64,000 nt of DNA from Phanerochaete sordida (lineage: Eukaryota; Basidiomycota; Agaricomycetes; Polyporales; Phanerochaetaceae): assembly GCA_019973155.2 (NCBI GenBank), contig BPQB01000052.1, positions 124,001 through 188,000 on the forward strand, in the 5' to 3' direction. Of the stretch, positions 31,962 through 44,166 are shown one piece after another. How positions within the stretch are numbered: position 1 is the first letter of the stretch; every line of letters starts with the position of its first letter. Position numbers and translations under genes: made by a program. Below the pieces are notes generated by a model. That model saw nothing but the letters and a program-made list of their open reading frames with translations. It searched no databases and was not told the DNA's origin.

Positions 31962-34900
31962 CTAGAACGCGACGCCGACCCCGGCAGAGAAGCTCCCCTC
32001 CTCGCGCGGACTCTCCCGCACCCTCTCCGCGCTCTCCGCCTCCGCCGCGCCGAGCCCAAACAGGCTCACGCCCTCGCCGCCCTCGCCGAAGCCCGACACG
32101 CCGCTGAAGTCGAAGCCGGGCACGTCGAGCTGGAGCCCGCGCAGGTCGAGCTCCAGCACGCTCTCGTTCGCGCTCGCGCGCAGGTCCGCCGTGCACACGC
32201 TCGCGCGCGTGTCCGCGCCGTGCACGCTCGCCGCGCCGCTGCGGGGCAGCGCGAGCAGCGGCAGCTCGAGCCCGCGGTCGGGCCGCCGGAAGTCCGCGAG
32301 CGCGGGCGCGCCGAGCGTGTTCAGCGCGCTGCCGGGCGCACGCGGCGCCGCTGCTGGGCGCGGCCCGACGACGACGTACGACGACGGCCGCGCGCCGGGC
32401 AGCCCGTCGTACGGCACTGGCGACGCGCGTGCCGAGGCTGGGAGCCCCTCGAAGGAGTGCTCCGACGCGCAGTCTTCCTCGATGATCGGGTAGAGCTGGC
32501 TGCCGTGGGGGCGCACGAAACTCTCTGCGCTGTTCTCCTGCTCCTCGACATCGAACTCCTCATCGGCGTCTACCCCACGCGCGGGCTCGTCGTCCGCGAG
32601 CAGCGAGCGCACGGAACGCGCCTCGATGCTGAAGTCGTCGTCGGCGTCCACGTCGAGCGAGCTGCTGCGCGAGAGGCGCGCGCTGAGGCCGAGCGCGGCG
32701 CTCACGGCGTCGACGTCGAGCTTGCCGTCGCTCGCGATGAGCTCGCCGATGTCGAGCGACGCCCAGCTCTCGGGCTTGCTCCGGCGGCGCGACGCGCCCG
32801 ATGTGCCCGACGCGGCCGTCGCGCGCGATTTGACGCTGCCGCTGGTGCCTGTGCCGCGCGAGGAGCGCGAGGACGCCTTGCTCGCGCCGGCGCTGGATGC
32901 GCTTGAGCCCGGGCCGACGTCGAAGACGAGAAGGCCTTCGACTTCCTCGCTCGACGTACCCTTCGCCGCGTCGCGTTCACCGCTCGTGTTCACGCCGAAC
33001 TCGTCAGGGTTGGGTGTCGATGGTCCGCTGACGCTCTTTCTGAAGCGGCTGGCGAGGCGTCCTTTTGGACCAGTAAACCTTGGTGTCGGGCTCAGCGGAG
33101 GCCTCGGGCTCGGCGCGAGTGGGGCCAGGGCAGGCGTGAGAGGGAGCGCGCCGGGCATTGCAGGGCTGTCCTTGCGAACGGTGGAGGCCGTGGAGGGGTT
33201 GTCGGCAGGAGGAGAGCGGGCACGGTGGTGTGTCTCACATCCGCTGGGCGAGGGTGTGTAAGTGTCCTCCGTTCTGCCTCTCCCAGGGGAGGGAGAAAGC
33301 CGCCCAGGCGTTTTGGTGGACGAGAGTCCAAGGCCAATCGGAGAGGCTCTGCGATGGGAAGCCTTGACGTCCCTAATTTCTTCGTCCGTTTTGTCCCGCA
33401 TACCCGGCGAGGCAGGCGTCTTCGGTGTGATATTCAGCGGCTTGGTGCTCATCTTGGCCTGCGAGCTCTTCGTGGGCGAAAGGTATGTGACGATAGAGCG
33501 CTCAGACGCTGGGGACACCCTGCGGCTGGAGACGGACTTGTCCTGTGATGAGTTCAAAGGGGTTGCAGGGGTAGATCCGAAGTTCGGCGAGGCTGGGTCC
33601 AAAGGAGAGGCGGGCACAAGAGGCGAAGGCAGTGGCGAGGTGACGCTGAGGGTCAGGCAGGCGCGGAGAGAGGACGAAGAAATTATGGATGCGACACTAA
33701 TGCGCTTGCTGGACGACTCTGAAGCGGGCAGCTTGTCCTGAGAATGCGACGACTGCGACGCAGAAAGCGTGAAGTAGCCTTCGCACCCATCCTGAGGCGC
33801 CTTCTTGGTATCATCTACAATGAATGTCAGGTTCGTGACGACCTCAACAATACTTCAAATGATGCGCTCACGTAAAGACGACATGGGTCCAGACTGCACG
33901 GGGCTCGCCGAGGCAGGCGAAGGGATGAGGTTCGGCGAGAAATAGTACGGTGTGAGGTACGGCGACGCGTCGGTACTGCCAGCTGTCGACTGCGCGCCCT
34001 GTAGTCTAGCGATGATACCCTGGCGCGCGATAGATCCGTGCGAGTCTGCACTGGTCAGTTGCGGCATAGACGACGAAGAGTGGACGATCCTGGCAGACGA
34101 TTCTGAAGCGACCAAGGGGAGAGAGCGCGACGACGAGCTTGGGCCGGGTACAGGAGAGGGCAGTGGTTGGCAAGGAGGAGACCCAGGGTGGACGCTAGCG
34201 CAGTCTTCGATGGTATTGGACTTGTTGATCGCAGAGTTGGCGCCAGCTGCCTCATGCTTACGGGACCTCAGCAGTGCAACCAGATCGGACGGCAACCCAG
34301 AGGGGCCAGCACCAGCAGTCGCCGCAGTACCAGAGACGCCGTCCAGAGCCTGTTCCGTAGCCTTCGCGAAGTCCTCCTGCCGGGCGGCACCAGAGAGCAC
34401 GCCGAGCTCGGGCGTGCCCATCTCCAGAAAAGACAAGCTGAGCGAGCGCGTGTGCGTGTCGAGGGACGCCGACGCGTACTTGGACGAGTGCGACTGCCGG
34501 TGCGAGTGCGTGCCCGACGAGCGCGCGCCCTTGGACACGGAGCCAGACGCGCGGTGGGAGCCAGCCGGCGCAGAGACGGACGCAGACCGGCGGCGCGAGC
34601 GACGCGAGCGGCGGGAGCCAGAACCAGAGCCAGAGTGCGAGGCGGAGGCATCGGCGGAGACCTGCGAGCGGGAAACAAGGCTCCCGTCGGGGGCAGCCGA
34701 CGTACGTGTCCGTGTCGCCGAGCTCAGCGTGCCGCGCTTCGAGTTCAGAGAGCTTGAATTCGCAGTGCGTGCCCGAGAGGCAGAAGAGACAGAGTTCGAG
34801 GCGAAGCCGCTCGCGGTGAGGTATGGCGACAGGTTTGGGCTCGTGTCGGGGTGCCGGCTGAGCGTGCTCCGCGGGCTGAAGGTGCTGGGGTGCGCGCTGC

Positions 34901-35512
34901 CAGGCCTGCCAGGCGCGTCAGTCGCGGACGGGGCTACGAGGGATGGGCGACTCACGTGGTCCGTGCGAGAGAGGCGCGGCGCGCGACCTTGTCGGCGCGG
35001 ACGGTGATGCGCGTCTCCCACTCGGGCGAGCCCAGGAAGCCGACGAGGTAGCCCTGGAGGGCGCGCCTCACGCTGACGAGGACAATACGCAGCGATACCA
35101 TGTCACGCCACCAGAGTCGGCGCGGTGTCGCGAGGGGGACCAGACCAGACGAGAGCGCAAACGCCGCCGACGCGCTGGACGTGTCGAGCCCGAGACCGAC
35201 GAGAGGGGAGCGCGCCTTCTCGCTGAGGGCGTCTGCAGAAGAGCGTGTCGTCGCGCGTGTCGCGCCAGAGGAGACCTGGTGACCGTGGTGGATGGTGTGG
35301 GCGCGCCGATACTTGAGGTAAAGCAGCTTCAGAGACGCAAGAAGGACGAAGGGCAGACCCAGGCCGAGTGCGAGGAGACCCGCAGATACTGGAGTGAGCC
35401 CCGAGTCCTGGTCCGACTTGCGAGGCACGGGGGAGGCATTGGTAACTGCTACAAGGGTCAGAAAGAATGTAATAAGTAGCGGGGTGGTAGAATGGGGACC
35501 AGAATCCAACAT
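31962..35512 (-). CDS. Ser-rich single-pass membrane protein, unknown function
   Basis: Spliced model (minus): 35512-34956, 34905-33872, 33814-31962 (1147 aa; phases fit). Residues 10-25 are a signal peptide (LLITFFLTLVAVTNASP), followed by a short outer segment and one membrane helix (SAGLLALGLGLPFVLLASL) with basic residues after it. About 1050 residues of Ser/Arg/Pro-rich cytoplasmic tail follow, with many SP and TP sites, and an acidic block near the C-terminus. The topology suggests a plasma-membrane or cell-wall sensor type protein with a phosphorylated cytoplasmic tail, but no domain identifies it. It converges on the SRAP gene with 217 bp between stop codons. Very high GC and codon bias match the neighbouring SRAP genes. 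Confidence 0.72.
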
Positions 35513-35934
35513 GGTGGTGAGGAGCGAAGCGTCGCGCCCGCGTACTTCGCAGTAAGCAGCGAACATAAGCCGGCATTTGAATAGAATAAGCCAGCTTACT
35601 TATCCAGGCGCCTACATGATCAGTAGTCGCGAAGACGTGGTCACAAATGTGAGTAACAAATGCTAGTATCTCATGCCCATATCGTCGTGCAGTGTTCCGT
35701 CTCCGCCGACTCCCTTGTGAACATCCCTTTGCACATTCCATGCTGCTCGGACCGTCGCAGAGAGCACAAAGCATTCTTCTCGCCCATTCACAAATACTTC
35801 GGTGCTCCCGTGGCGGCAAAAGGTTCCTCGTGGCGGTGCTCCGAGCATTGGTACTAGTTCAGCGCCACGAAACAGTTGTAGCTTCCCAGATCCTGCCAGC
35901 GGCTGACATTGGCAGCGAGAACTCGTTTTTGCTA
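35513..35934. other. Upstream region of the membrane-protein gene
   Basis: Promoter region between two minus-strand genes. No further gene seen. Confidence 0.4.
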
Positions 35935-36236
35935 CATTAACTGGAACGTCTGCTATCTACGGGACATGTAAAAGCACGTCAAAGTCGCGAGTAGGCGCGA
36001 AAGGGCTTTGGGCATTGTACGGCGTGCTACGCTTGTGCTGCGCAGAACTTGACAAACTATTACGAAACGAATCCAAGATACGGGTTCAAAAACAGCGCGG
36101 CGGTGGTTCATGTAGGGTTGTTCATCAGAGACTGCGAGGTGGGAGGGGCATACAAAAATCAAATGAAGCATAGAACGAACAGAAAAACTGGCATGGAAGG
36201 AGCACAGAGAAGGACATCACGAACCGCGAAAAAGCC
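35935..36236. repeat. Duplicated 3' flank of the SRAP paralogs, copy 1
   Basis: About 300 bp here match 38199-38499 almost base for base (for example CTGCTATCTACGGGAC and GGGCTTTGGGCATTGTAC). Both copies lie directly 3' of an SRAP paralog, so a unit of about 2.26 kb including gene and flank was tandemly duplicated. Confidence 0.85.
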
Positions 36237-37990
36237 TCACGCCGCACCCCGCCGCGAACGCACCGGCTCCTTGCCCTTGACCTTGGCATCGTGTGGCGGC
36301 GACGGCGAGGGCGCAGCGGACGCCACCATGACAGACGGCGGCGCGGACGACGCCCGCTCTACCACCCTTGCCCCCGCCGGCCGAGCCGTGCTCGCGCCGA
36401 CAGCGCGAGAGGGCCCAGCAGCCTCGGCCGCGCGAGGGTTCGCGCGCGCGGTGCGCCACGCCGGCGGCGGGATCTCGACGATGTCCGGCGAGGACTCGCG
36501 GGCCGCCTGCACCGTCGGACGCTCGACGATCTCCACCGAGGGGTCGCGCGCCTGGGGTGCGCCTTGCACGCGCGTACGTTTCGCTGGGGGCCCGGCTGTC
36601 TGGGGCGGTGTACGCGAGTGCGCACGCTTGCCACGCCGGGAGGGCGCACCCCGCTTCGCGCTGCCACGAGTGCCGCGGCGCTTCGGCTCAGCGCGCTGCG
36701 TCACCGGGCGCGGGCGTAGCGGCACGCCGGGCGGCGCCGACGCAGCGGACTGAGTCGAGGACCCAGCGCCTTGCGAGGGCTGTGTGACGGGTTGAGGTTC
36801 GTCGTGCTGCGAAGAGGTGTCGTGAGTTGTGACAGTGTGAGCAGGAGATGAAAGACGTGCGGGGGGCTCTGTAGGAGTCTGCGACGGGGCAGAACGCGCG
36901 GTTTGGCGCGCAAACGCCGCTACGATGCCGTCCTTGCGCTGTGAGATGGGGTGGATCATGGTCGGCGAGCTCGAGCGCTCGCGTTCGATACGTGGGTGAA
37001 CTTGGTAGCTTCAGGAAGTCGTCAGAGAAGCCTGACGTGGGCAAGGAAAGTGATCATACCTTGAGAGGAAATTGTAGATAGAAGTGGCTGGATTCATAAG
37101 CTGTTCGAGGGAAGGGCCCCATGTCTGTGATCGTGTGTCGAGCCAGGTGCTGAGCGCAGCGGGGTCATCCAGGACGATGGGTGATAGGGACTCTGGATGC
37201 GCGTTGTCGGCATGGTAAAGCAGCGTGAAGGTACCTTCTACAATGTGTAAGTCAGTCGTCGCTACAACCACGCCGAGAAAGAAACATACCTGGGGAGTCG
37301 ACGACATCGTACAGCCCCGCGAGGAGCACCACCGGCGCTGCCTTGTCCCAGACGTAGAACGGCTGGGCTGCCTTTCCGCGCCCACGCCACACGAAGAACC
37401 TAGTGCTCGCCATCATCATCATCATTAGTTTCGGCCCCAGGTCCCGAAAGCGCAAGCACGCACCCTTGGCATACGACAGCACACCGCTTCGTCTTGCGGA
37501 GTGTCGCCCATGCCGGTTTGGCGTCCCCAACAATAGCCGCGTTCTTGAGGACTGGGGTGCGGGCGCTTTCGTGTGCGCCCAAGTTGTGTAGTAGGAGTCC
37601 CCAGCGCATCGTGCGGAGCACGGCGTGGGCTGCCACTTGCCAGTTCGATGCGAAGGAGAGTGCGGCATGACCAGGGCAATGCAGCACGGGCAGCACGCAC
37701 CCGGGCTCTAAGTTGTAAGATGGCGTGAAGCGCGGATTGTCGAATGTGTGTGTAGGCGTGCAATCGTAGTGCTTCTTGAGCGCGTCGGGGAGGTCGAGAG
37801 GCTGTGGAGCGGTCAGTCTGTCCGCCGACGCGGACTCGGACGACGTCGAGCGCACCTCGAGAGGCAGTGCAAGCTTGAGGTGGTAGAGGCGTCGGGCGGG
37901 CGGCATGGCGTCTGATATAGATATCGTGCGGATGATATGGAGTGACCGGCGCGAATCTGGGTGCGGCGTGGGGGAAAGGGGCGGAGGCAT
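36237..37990 (-). CDS. SRAP-like paralog, probably catalytically dead (copy 1)
   Basis: Spliced model (minus): 37990-37464, 37399-37290, 37237-37060, 37008-36237 (528 aa). The fold is recognisable: PSYNLEPG for the FNVAP strand, TMRWGLLLH for MKWGLVPH, RCAVVCQG before the same intron, the 110-nt next exon, LAGLYDV and SPIVLDD. The N-terminal MCGR is absent (the protein starts MPPPLSP), and the catalytic Glu in YYEW is Val (FFVW, residues 177-180). Asn of INAR seems kept (LKNAA). The post-SRAP block is conserved (ISQRKDGIVAAFARQTAR). The tail is Pro/Ser/Arg-rich with two short hydrophobic-acidic motifs (VEIVE and DIVEIP). It probably binds DNA or partners without forming crosslinks. Confidence 0.8.
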
Positions 37991-38198
37991 TTCGCGCAAG
38001 GAACAATCAGCGTTGTGGTGCCGATCTTCTCGCGCACAATTGCGCGAGCGCGTCTCCAGCTGTGAGCCTGCACAGCGGCCGTCGTAGTAGCATACACACG
38101 ACACGCGATATATGCCAGTGATAACTCAGAGCATACTATGATGCTCAATCCATTGAAGCACTAGCTATGGTACAAACATGAGCTCGCTTTGTTGATAC

Positions 38199-38499
38199 AT
38201 TAACTGGAACATCTGCTATCTACGGGACGCGTAAAAGCACATCAACGTCGCGAGTACGCGCGAAAGGGCTTTGGGCATTGTACGGCGTGCTACGCTTGTG
38301 CTACGCAGAACTTAACAAACTATTACGAAACGAATCCAAGATACGGGTTCAAAAAAAAGCGCGGAGGAGGTTCATGTAGGGTCGTTCATCAGAGACTGCG
38401 AGGTGGGAGAGGCATAGAAGATTACATGGAGCACAAGTAGAACAGAAATCCGGGCATGGAAGGAGCACAGAGAAGGACATCACGAACCGCGACAAAGCC
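38199..38499. repeat. Duplicated 3' flank of the SRAP paralogs, copy 2
   Basis: Near-identical to 35935-36236 (see there). Differences are scattered single bases, consistent with a fairly recent tandem duplication. Confidence 0.85.
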
Positions 38500-40234
38500 T
38501 TATGCCGCACCCCGTCGCGAACGCACGGATTCCTTGCCCTTACCCTTCACATCGGGCGGCGGCGAAGGCGAGGGCGCAGCGGACACCGCTATGACAGACG
38601 GCGCCGCGGACTCGGAGGGCATCCGCTCTCCCGCCCTCGCTCCCGTAGCACGAGCCGAGCTCGCTCCGACGGTGCGAGAAGGCCCAGCGGTTGCGGTCGT
38701 CTGAACGTTCGCGCGCGCGCTGCGCCTCGCCGGCGGTGGGATCTCGACGATGTCCGGTGACGACTCGCGGTCCGTCTGCACTGCGGGCGGCCTCTCGATG
38801 ATCTCGACCGAGGGGTCGCGCAGCTGGGCTGCGACTTGCACGCGCGGGCGTTTCGCTGGGGGCCCAGTTGCCTTGGGTGGCGAGCGCGAGCGCGCACGCT
38901 TGCCGCGTCGGGACGGCGCACCGCGCTTCGCGCTGCCACGAGTGCCGCGGCGCTTCGGCTCAGCGCGCTGTGACGGAGGCAGCGGACGCAGGGGTGTGCG
39001 GGGCGGCGCCGACCCGGCAAGCTGGGGCGAGGGCCCGGTATGTTGAGACCGTTGCGTGGCGGGTAGAGCTTCGTCGTGCTGCGAAGAGGTGTGGTGAGCT
39101 GTGGAAGTGTGAGCAGGAGGTGAAAGACAGGCCTCTGCAGGAGTCTGCGTCGGGGCGGAACGCGCGGTCTGGCGCGTAAACGCCATGGCAATGCCGTCCG
39201 TGCGGCGTGAGATGGGCTGGATCATGCTCGGTGAGCTCGAGCGCTCGCGTTCGATGCGCGGCAGAACTTGGTAGCTACAGGGAATAATCAGCGAGGCCTC
39301 AGATAGGTGAGGGAGGAGAGCATACCTTGAGAGGAACTTGTAAATTGACGTGGCTGGGGTGATGAGCTCGTCGAGACCGGGGTTCCATAACTGCGAGCCC
39401 GTGTCGAGCCAGGCGGAGAGTGTGATGGAATCGTGCAGAACGATGGGCGACAGTGATTCTGAATACGTGTTGTCGGAATGATGAAGCAGCGTGAAGGTAT
39501 ACTTATCCCCCTCTGGAACGTGCATGTCAGTCGTCGCTTCAACAACATCAAAGAACGGACATACCTGGGGATTTGACAGTATCATACAGCCCCGCAAGAA
39601 GAATCACCGGCGCAGTCTTGTCCAGAACGTAGAATGGGTGAGATGCCTTTCCGTGCCCGCGCCACACGAAGAACCTAGCACCCGCCAGATCAGCCTCAGC
39701 CCCATCATGCCCCGAAAGCGCTAGCACTCACCCTTGGCACACGACAGCACAACGCTGCATCCTGCGGAGCGTCACCCACATTGGCTTGGTGCCCTCCACG
39801 ACGGCCGTGGTCTTGACGACAGGAGTGCCTACGCCCTCGTATTCGCTCCAATTGGGCAAGAGCCCCCAGCGCATTGTGCGGAGCACGACGTGAGCCGCCG
39901 CCTGCGACGCGGAGGAAAGTGCGGGATGAACAGGACAATGCAGCACGGGCAACACGCACCCGGGCTTCAGGTTGTAGGACGGCACGAAGGGCGGATCGCC
40001 GAATATGTGGGTAGGGATGCAGTCGTAGTGTGTCGCGAGCGTGTGCCCGACGTCGAGAGGCTGTGCAGCGGTCAGTCTGTGCCCTGGCGCGGGCGGGAGA
40101 GGGCGCACCTCGAGATGGAGCGCGAGCTTGAGATGCAGGAGCGGCATGGCGCGTGAGTTGGCTGGGAACGCGGATGATATGGGATGTCTGGCGCGAATCT
40201 GGATGCGGCGCGTGGGGGAAAGGAGCGGAGGCAT
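38500..40234 (-). CDS. SRAP-like paralog, probably catalytically dead (copy 2)
   Basis: Spliced model (minus): 40234-39732, 39674-39565, 39512-39326, 39274-38500 (524 aa). Intron positions equal those of the copy at 36237. The protein starts MPPLLSP (no Cys2). FFVW (residues 169-172) replaces YYEW. The INAR Asn is also gone (VKTTAVV), and the His of LHDRQP is replaced (YSESLSP). All four catalytic positions are thus changed. The structural motifs PSYNLKPG, TMRWGLLPNW, RCAVVCQG and LAGLYDT are kept, as is the RRTDGIAMAFTRQTAR block and the motifs VEIIE and DIVEIP in the tail. A TATA-like element (TATATATAA) lies about 20 bp upstream of the ATG. Confidence 0.8.
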
Positions 40235-40252
40235 TTCGAGCGCGCGGAGGCA

Positions 40253-40263
40253 AATTATATATA
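40253..40263 (-). promoter_or_regulatory. TATA-like element of SRAP paralog copy 2
   Basis: On the minus strand the bases just upstream of the start codon at 40234 read TATATATAA, in an otherwise GC-rich region. The short distance to the ATG would give a very short 5' leader. Confidence 0.4.
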
Positions 40264-43200
40264 CTGTCGGGAAATGCCGGGACGCGTAGCCGGAGCGCGT
40301 CGCGCTGGTCCGTGCGCGCGCGTCAACTCGCGGACTCGACAGGACGCAGACTCCTACCCGCGATTTGGACGGCTGCAGTGCGTATATGACTCTCTCTGCG
40401 CTGCGATCCAGTCGCTTTGCCCGCTCCATCTCCGCGGCCCTCTCCTCTGCCCTCGATGGAATCGCTCTCCGCTGCGAACAGGCCCACCATCCGAGCACTG
40501 GCACACCTCTGCTCGGGTCAAAGCTGCAGTCGGAGTGCGCCGTCCTTCCTACCAAGGCTCGCCAGCCTCGCACCGCCCTCCATCGTCGGCCGCTCCTCGC
40601 CGTACGCCCAGCGGCCTCATCAACTGAATCATTTCATTGCTGGTTCAACCTTCCTTGCCATGCATCACCGTGCATATACTCCCCTCGAGGCTTTCAGCAC
40701 TGTGCGATGAGTCGACAACAAGGCCTAAGGGTCGGCAGCCCGTGCACAGCTTGATGCCTTCCTGGACTCAGGACATAGGCATATGTAAGTCCGTACGCGT
40801 CATTGAAGCCTCGTAGACATACTTACAAAGCCATCGCGATTGCTGTACGGCAGACTCCATTCTTTTCGTTATCTCATGCGACCGACGCGAACTCTGCGCC
40901 TAGGATTGCGTACTGTACCCTCAGGCCAAAACCTATGGGGTCGCGGGCCTCCCTCGGCTTGAGCGAGGACCAGTTGTTATGGCTCCGTGCTTCCGACCCG
41001 AGCCAAGTCATAGCAATTAGCCTATACACCAAGGTGCGCACGACCGCCCGCATCCACGCAAGACAGTCAGCTGAGCATCGAGATGCATATACAAACTTTC
41101 GACCGAGAAGACGCCCCCCAAGCTCTCTCTTCAGGTGAAAATTCTCCCTATCAGACGCTATGGAGGTGCACGAAGCTAGAAATGAAGTCGTATGATGACA
41201 ATCGGGATTCAATAACGCTCCAGGTGCGTGTACATCGCGTACCCCACATACAGGATACTAACGTGATGTCCGTAGACACGACATAACGTGACGAAGGTAC
41301 GATTCACCACAAACCCATGGGTCTGGGTTGTCGAAAGCACGTCAACTCGTTGAGACGAGTCTTGCTGCAGAACGTCCGATAAGTGCACCGAGCCTCTTTG
41401 CCTTCGCCTCACAGTAAGCCCTCCTTCTCTCGTATTCGTTACTTATATCCCTACAACTCATGATGTGCCCAGGACTTCGACGAACTCGTGAAGACGCTCC
41501 ATGGATCTGATGGCGCTTGAGCTCCTCCTGACGAGGACCAAGCCGGCCTCCCACTCTACGATGTCCATGTGTAGGACCAGCGCAGCTTCAATCGCGGAGG
41601 CTATACAAGAAGAGCTTCCATCGCGACTTCTCCTTGCCCGAATGCCTGCCATGGCAGTCGCGCGATCGTCCATCCCGTCCTCGATTTCCGCTCGAGGCCG
41701 CATCGCGCCGCGCCCGTCGAGATTTGGGACCGGTCGCAGAATCTGAATGTTGCCAGAGCTGCCATAGGAGAGGACGTTGGCTTCCATCTGTCGGCGCCCA
41801 TCAGCTGAGGTTGCGTGCACGCTGAGGTAAGTCCTTCGGTCTGATGCACCTGAAGCAGCGCTCAAGCTATCTGTACTGGCAGAGCACTCGTACACCGGAG
41901 TCCCCACGCGTGCGACTGTCGGGACGGTTCGCGCAGGTACCGGCTCGCGGCGACGGTCGCGGACGCCCCCAAGCGGATGACGAACACGCCTTTCCCGTCG
42001 CACTTGCACCAACGTCACGACGTCGCTTCATGACATGGATCGCCTTGTTCACCAACGCTGATTTGAGCGCACATTACCGGCACCTCGGTCGGACGCGCTC
42101 GTCAGGGCACCGTCGCCGATAGGCGGGCACCGGCCTCGAGGCTGCATGTTTTCGGGGCTTGTTTGGTTGCTTCATGAGCAGCTAGCCGCTGTTGATATCC
42201 CAGGCGAGGAGATTGTCCAGAGGTACGCTGCCCACGCTAACGCGATGCTTTTGGGCTAACGTTCCGCAAACAGCCGTTACTTCAACGCCGGCTCAAGGTT
42301 CCTCTCAATCGCGCCGATTGTTCCATCGATGAAGGCCTATTCATTTATGCCCGGACAGAATACACTACCTACCGCTCAATGTCACGCTGGAGCGCGAAGA
42401 TGTGCCGCAGATTGGTGTTCACAGTCAGTATTCTCGTCCATCTTGCCCTGCGCTTCAGTGCTGGCTGCTTGCAGGGCCGGCGACGCATAGCCTCTGCATG
42501 TCGTGCCAGTGCTCTAGAACGTCGAGGCCCACGTTCTCTGCGCCGCCAAGGTCGTCTGACCGCGGCAGGGCGATAGCAACCTGCAATCTCAGCATAGAAT
42601 TCACCTTCGCGTGAGTTTCATAGTGCGTTCCTTGCCCCGCTGTACCGCTGAAATGGGTCCAGCCGCAGCAGATCGGTCGGCACACAACGATGTGTGCTGC
42701 TGGTGCTCGGCGCTCCCGCCAAGCTCGGCGATGCTCCCGACATCGTGCTCCACGTCGACGCCGACAATAGGAGAACCTGTTTGTGCCATCTGTTACTGCT
42801 CTTGGGCGGCTTGTCGTTCCAGCACAGAACCTGCGTTCCCGTGTGAGTATTTCTGCGTGCCTTAGGCTATCGCTCTTGGCTAACACGCCCTAGCGCACGG
42901 GATCCTCAGTCTGGCTGCAGAACGATCGCCCAGAATCTTGCGGTGACGGTCCTGACGCGACGCGGCCGTTCATGATGCGCTTGGAGGGCTTCTCGCGGAA
43001 GAAGATCCATTGCCGCGGTGCCAACTCGTAGCTGTTCGAGGGATCTTCTCGGCGCCTCTGTTCAATACACAGATTCTGGTAATTGCAGAGGACGGGATTT
43101 CCCTCGAGCGTGCCCTGCGGCCAGTCGGCGGGCTGCGCCACGTTAGGGCGAAGTGGACGTGACGGGCAGGTGAAGCGACAGGTTTCGCGACGGGCATCGT

Positions 43201-44166
43201 CTCGGTGAGTATATCGTTTTTAGGCCGTCCAGGGCTGCCGCTCACGATGCAGAAGCCGAATATCAGACTCCAGCCGTTGAGAAACCGACATGACGCTTGC
43301 AATCATGTAACGCGCCATCTTCAAACGATCTCAGGTATGTGCTGCCTCATGATGAACGGTGCTTTGCCCTGACTATCGGCTTCTTCTAGCGCACACGTAG
43401 GCGATGTCCCGGCAATGTATTACCTTCGTGCTATCTGTATGTAGCAGCTGCAGACTCGCTGTGTGTATAAAGGCAACTCTGCGAGGTCGATACACTGCTC
43501 GTGTTACCCCCGTCTCCGTCTGGCAGTGGACGCTCCGTCAATGTCCAATTCTATCGCTCTCGTTCCAGCTCGCTTGCTCGCTTGATCAAAGGATCAGCAA
43601 CTTGAACCAAGATTCTCACTCGCATTGAGTAGGCTCGCGTGCCGCCTGCAGTCGACATGCGCAACGTCAAAAGAGCCGACGACAACGAGGATGGTAGGCG
43701 CGCGGACTGCGTTACGCATAGCGCGCGGTACCGCAGGGGCTTCTTGTCGAGGTCGGGGGACGGCGGCGTATATAGAGCTAAATATTATCAGCATGCAGTA
43801 CATCGAGGTGAGTGCAGCTCGACGGCGGCGTACAATTTTGACGATGTCCAGCTTCGCGACGTTTCACGGCCTGCGCCAAGAGTTGCCGGCAATTTGGCGC
43901 ATGAGGGCCAAATGAGGGCACGCCTATGGTAAACGTCCGGCCTCAGATTGGACTCGTGCTGGAGGGCACCATGCCCTCGATGCACCCGCATAGTCCTCGG
44001 TTCGGCGGCGACGTGCGTATCCAATACGTTCGCTCACGGTCGCTGCCGAGCGGTGCCAGAGGCCCCGGCTCAGCTGGGTAACTGGAGCAGTCGCTCGCGG
44101 TTCACTATACTACTAATCTGAACGCGCAGTACGTTTGTCTTCCAACATGAGGCTTTAGCCTAGGTT
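40264..44166. other. Region without a recognised gene
   Basis: Several open frames of 80-190 codons occur (for example 41458-42018 minus and 40365-40754 plus), but none has a recognisable domain or a convincing splice pattern. Bases about 42483-42640 show diffuse similarity to 62985-63145, suggesting remnants of one repeated gene or element family. I see decayed material rather than an intact gene. Confidence 0.35.

Noticed and set aside
33952..35007. 351-codon plus-strand ORF
   Set aside because: Antisense to the Ser-rich membrane-protein exon, whose signal peptide, membrane helix and three phased exons support the minus strand.
41458..42018. 187-codon minus-strand ORF
   Set aside because: No domain, no upstream exon with good splice sites, and the plus strand is equally open; left as unassigned.
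44151..44166. 8-bp target duplication at the KDZ element ends
   Set aside because: The flanks CCTAGGTT and GACTAGCG share only CTAG; this is not a convincing duplication.
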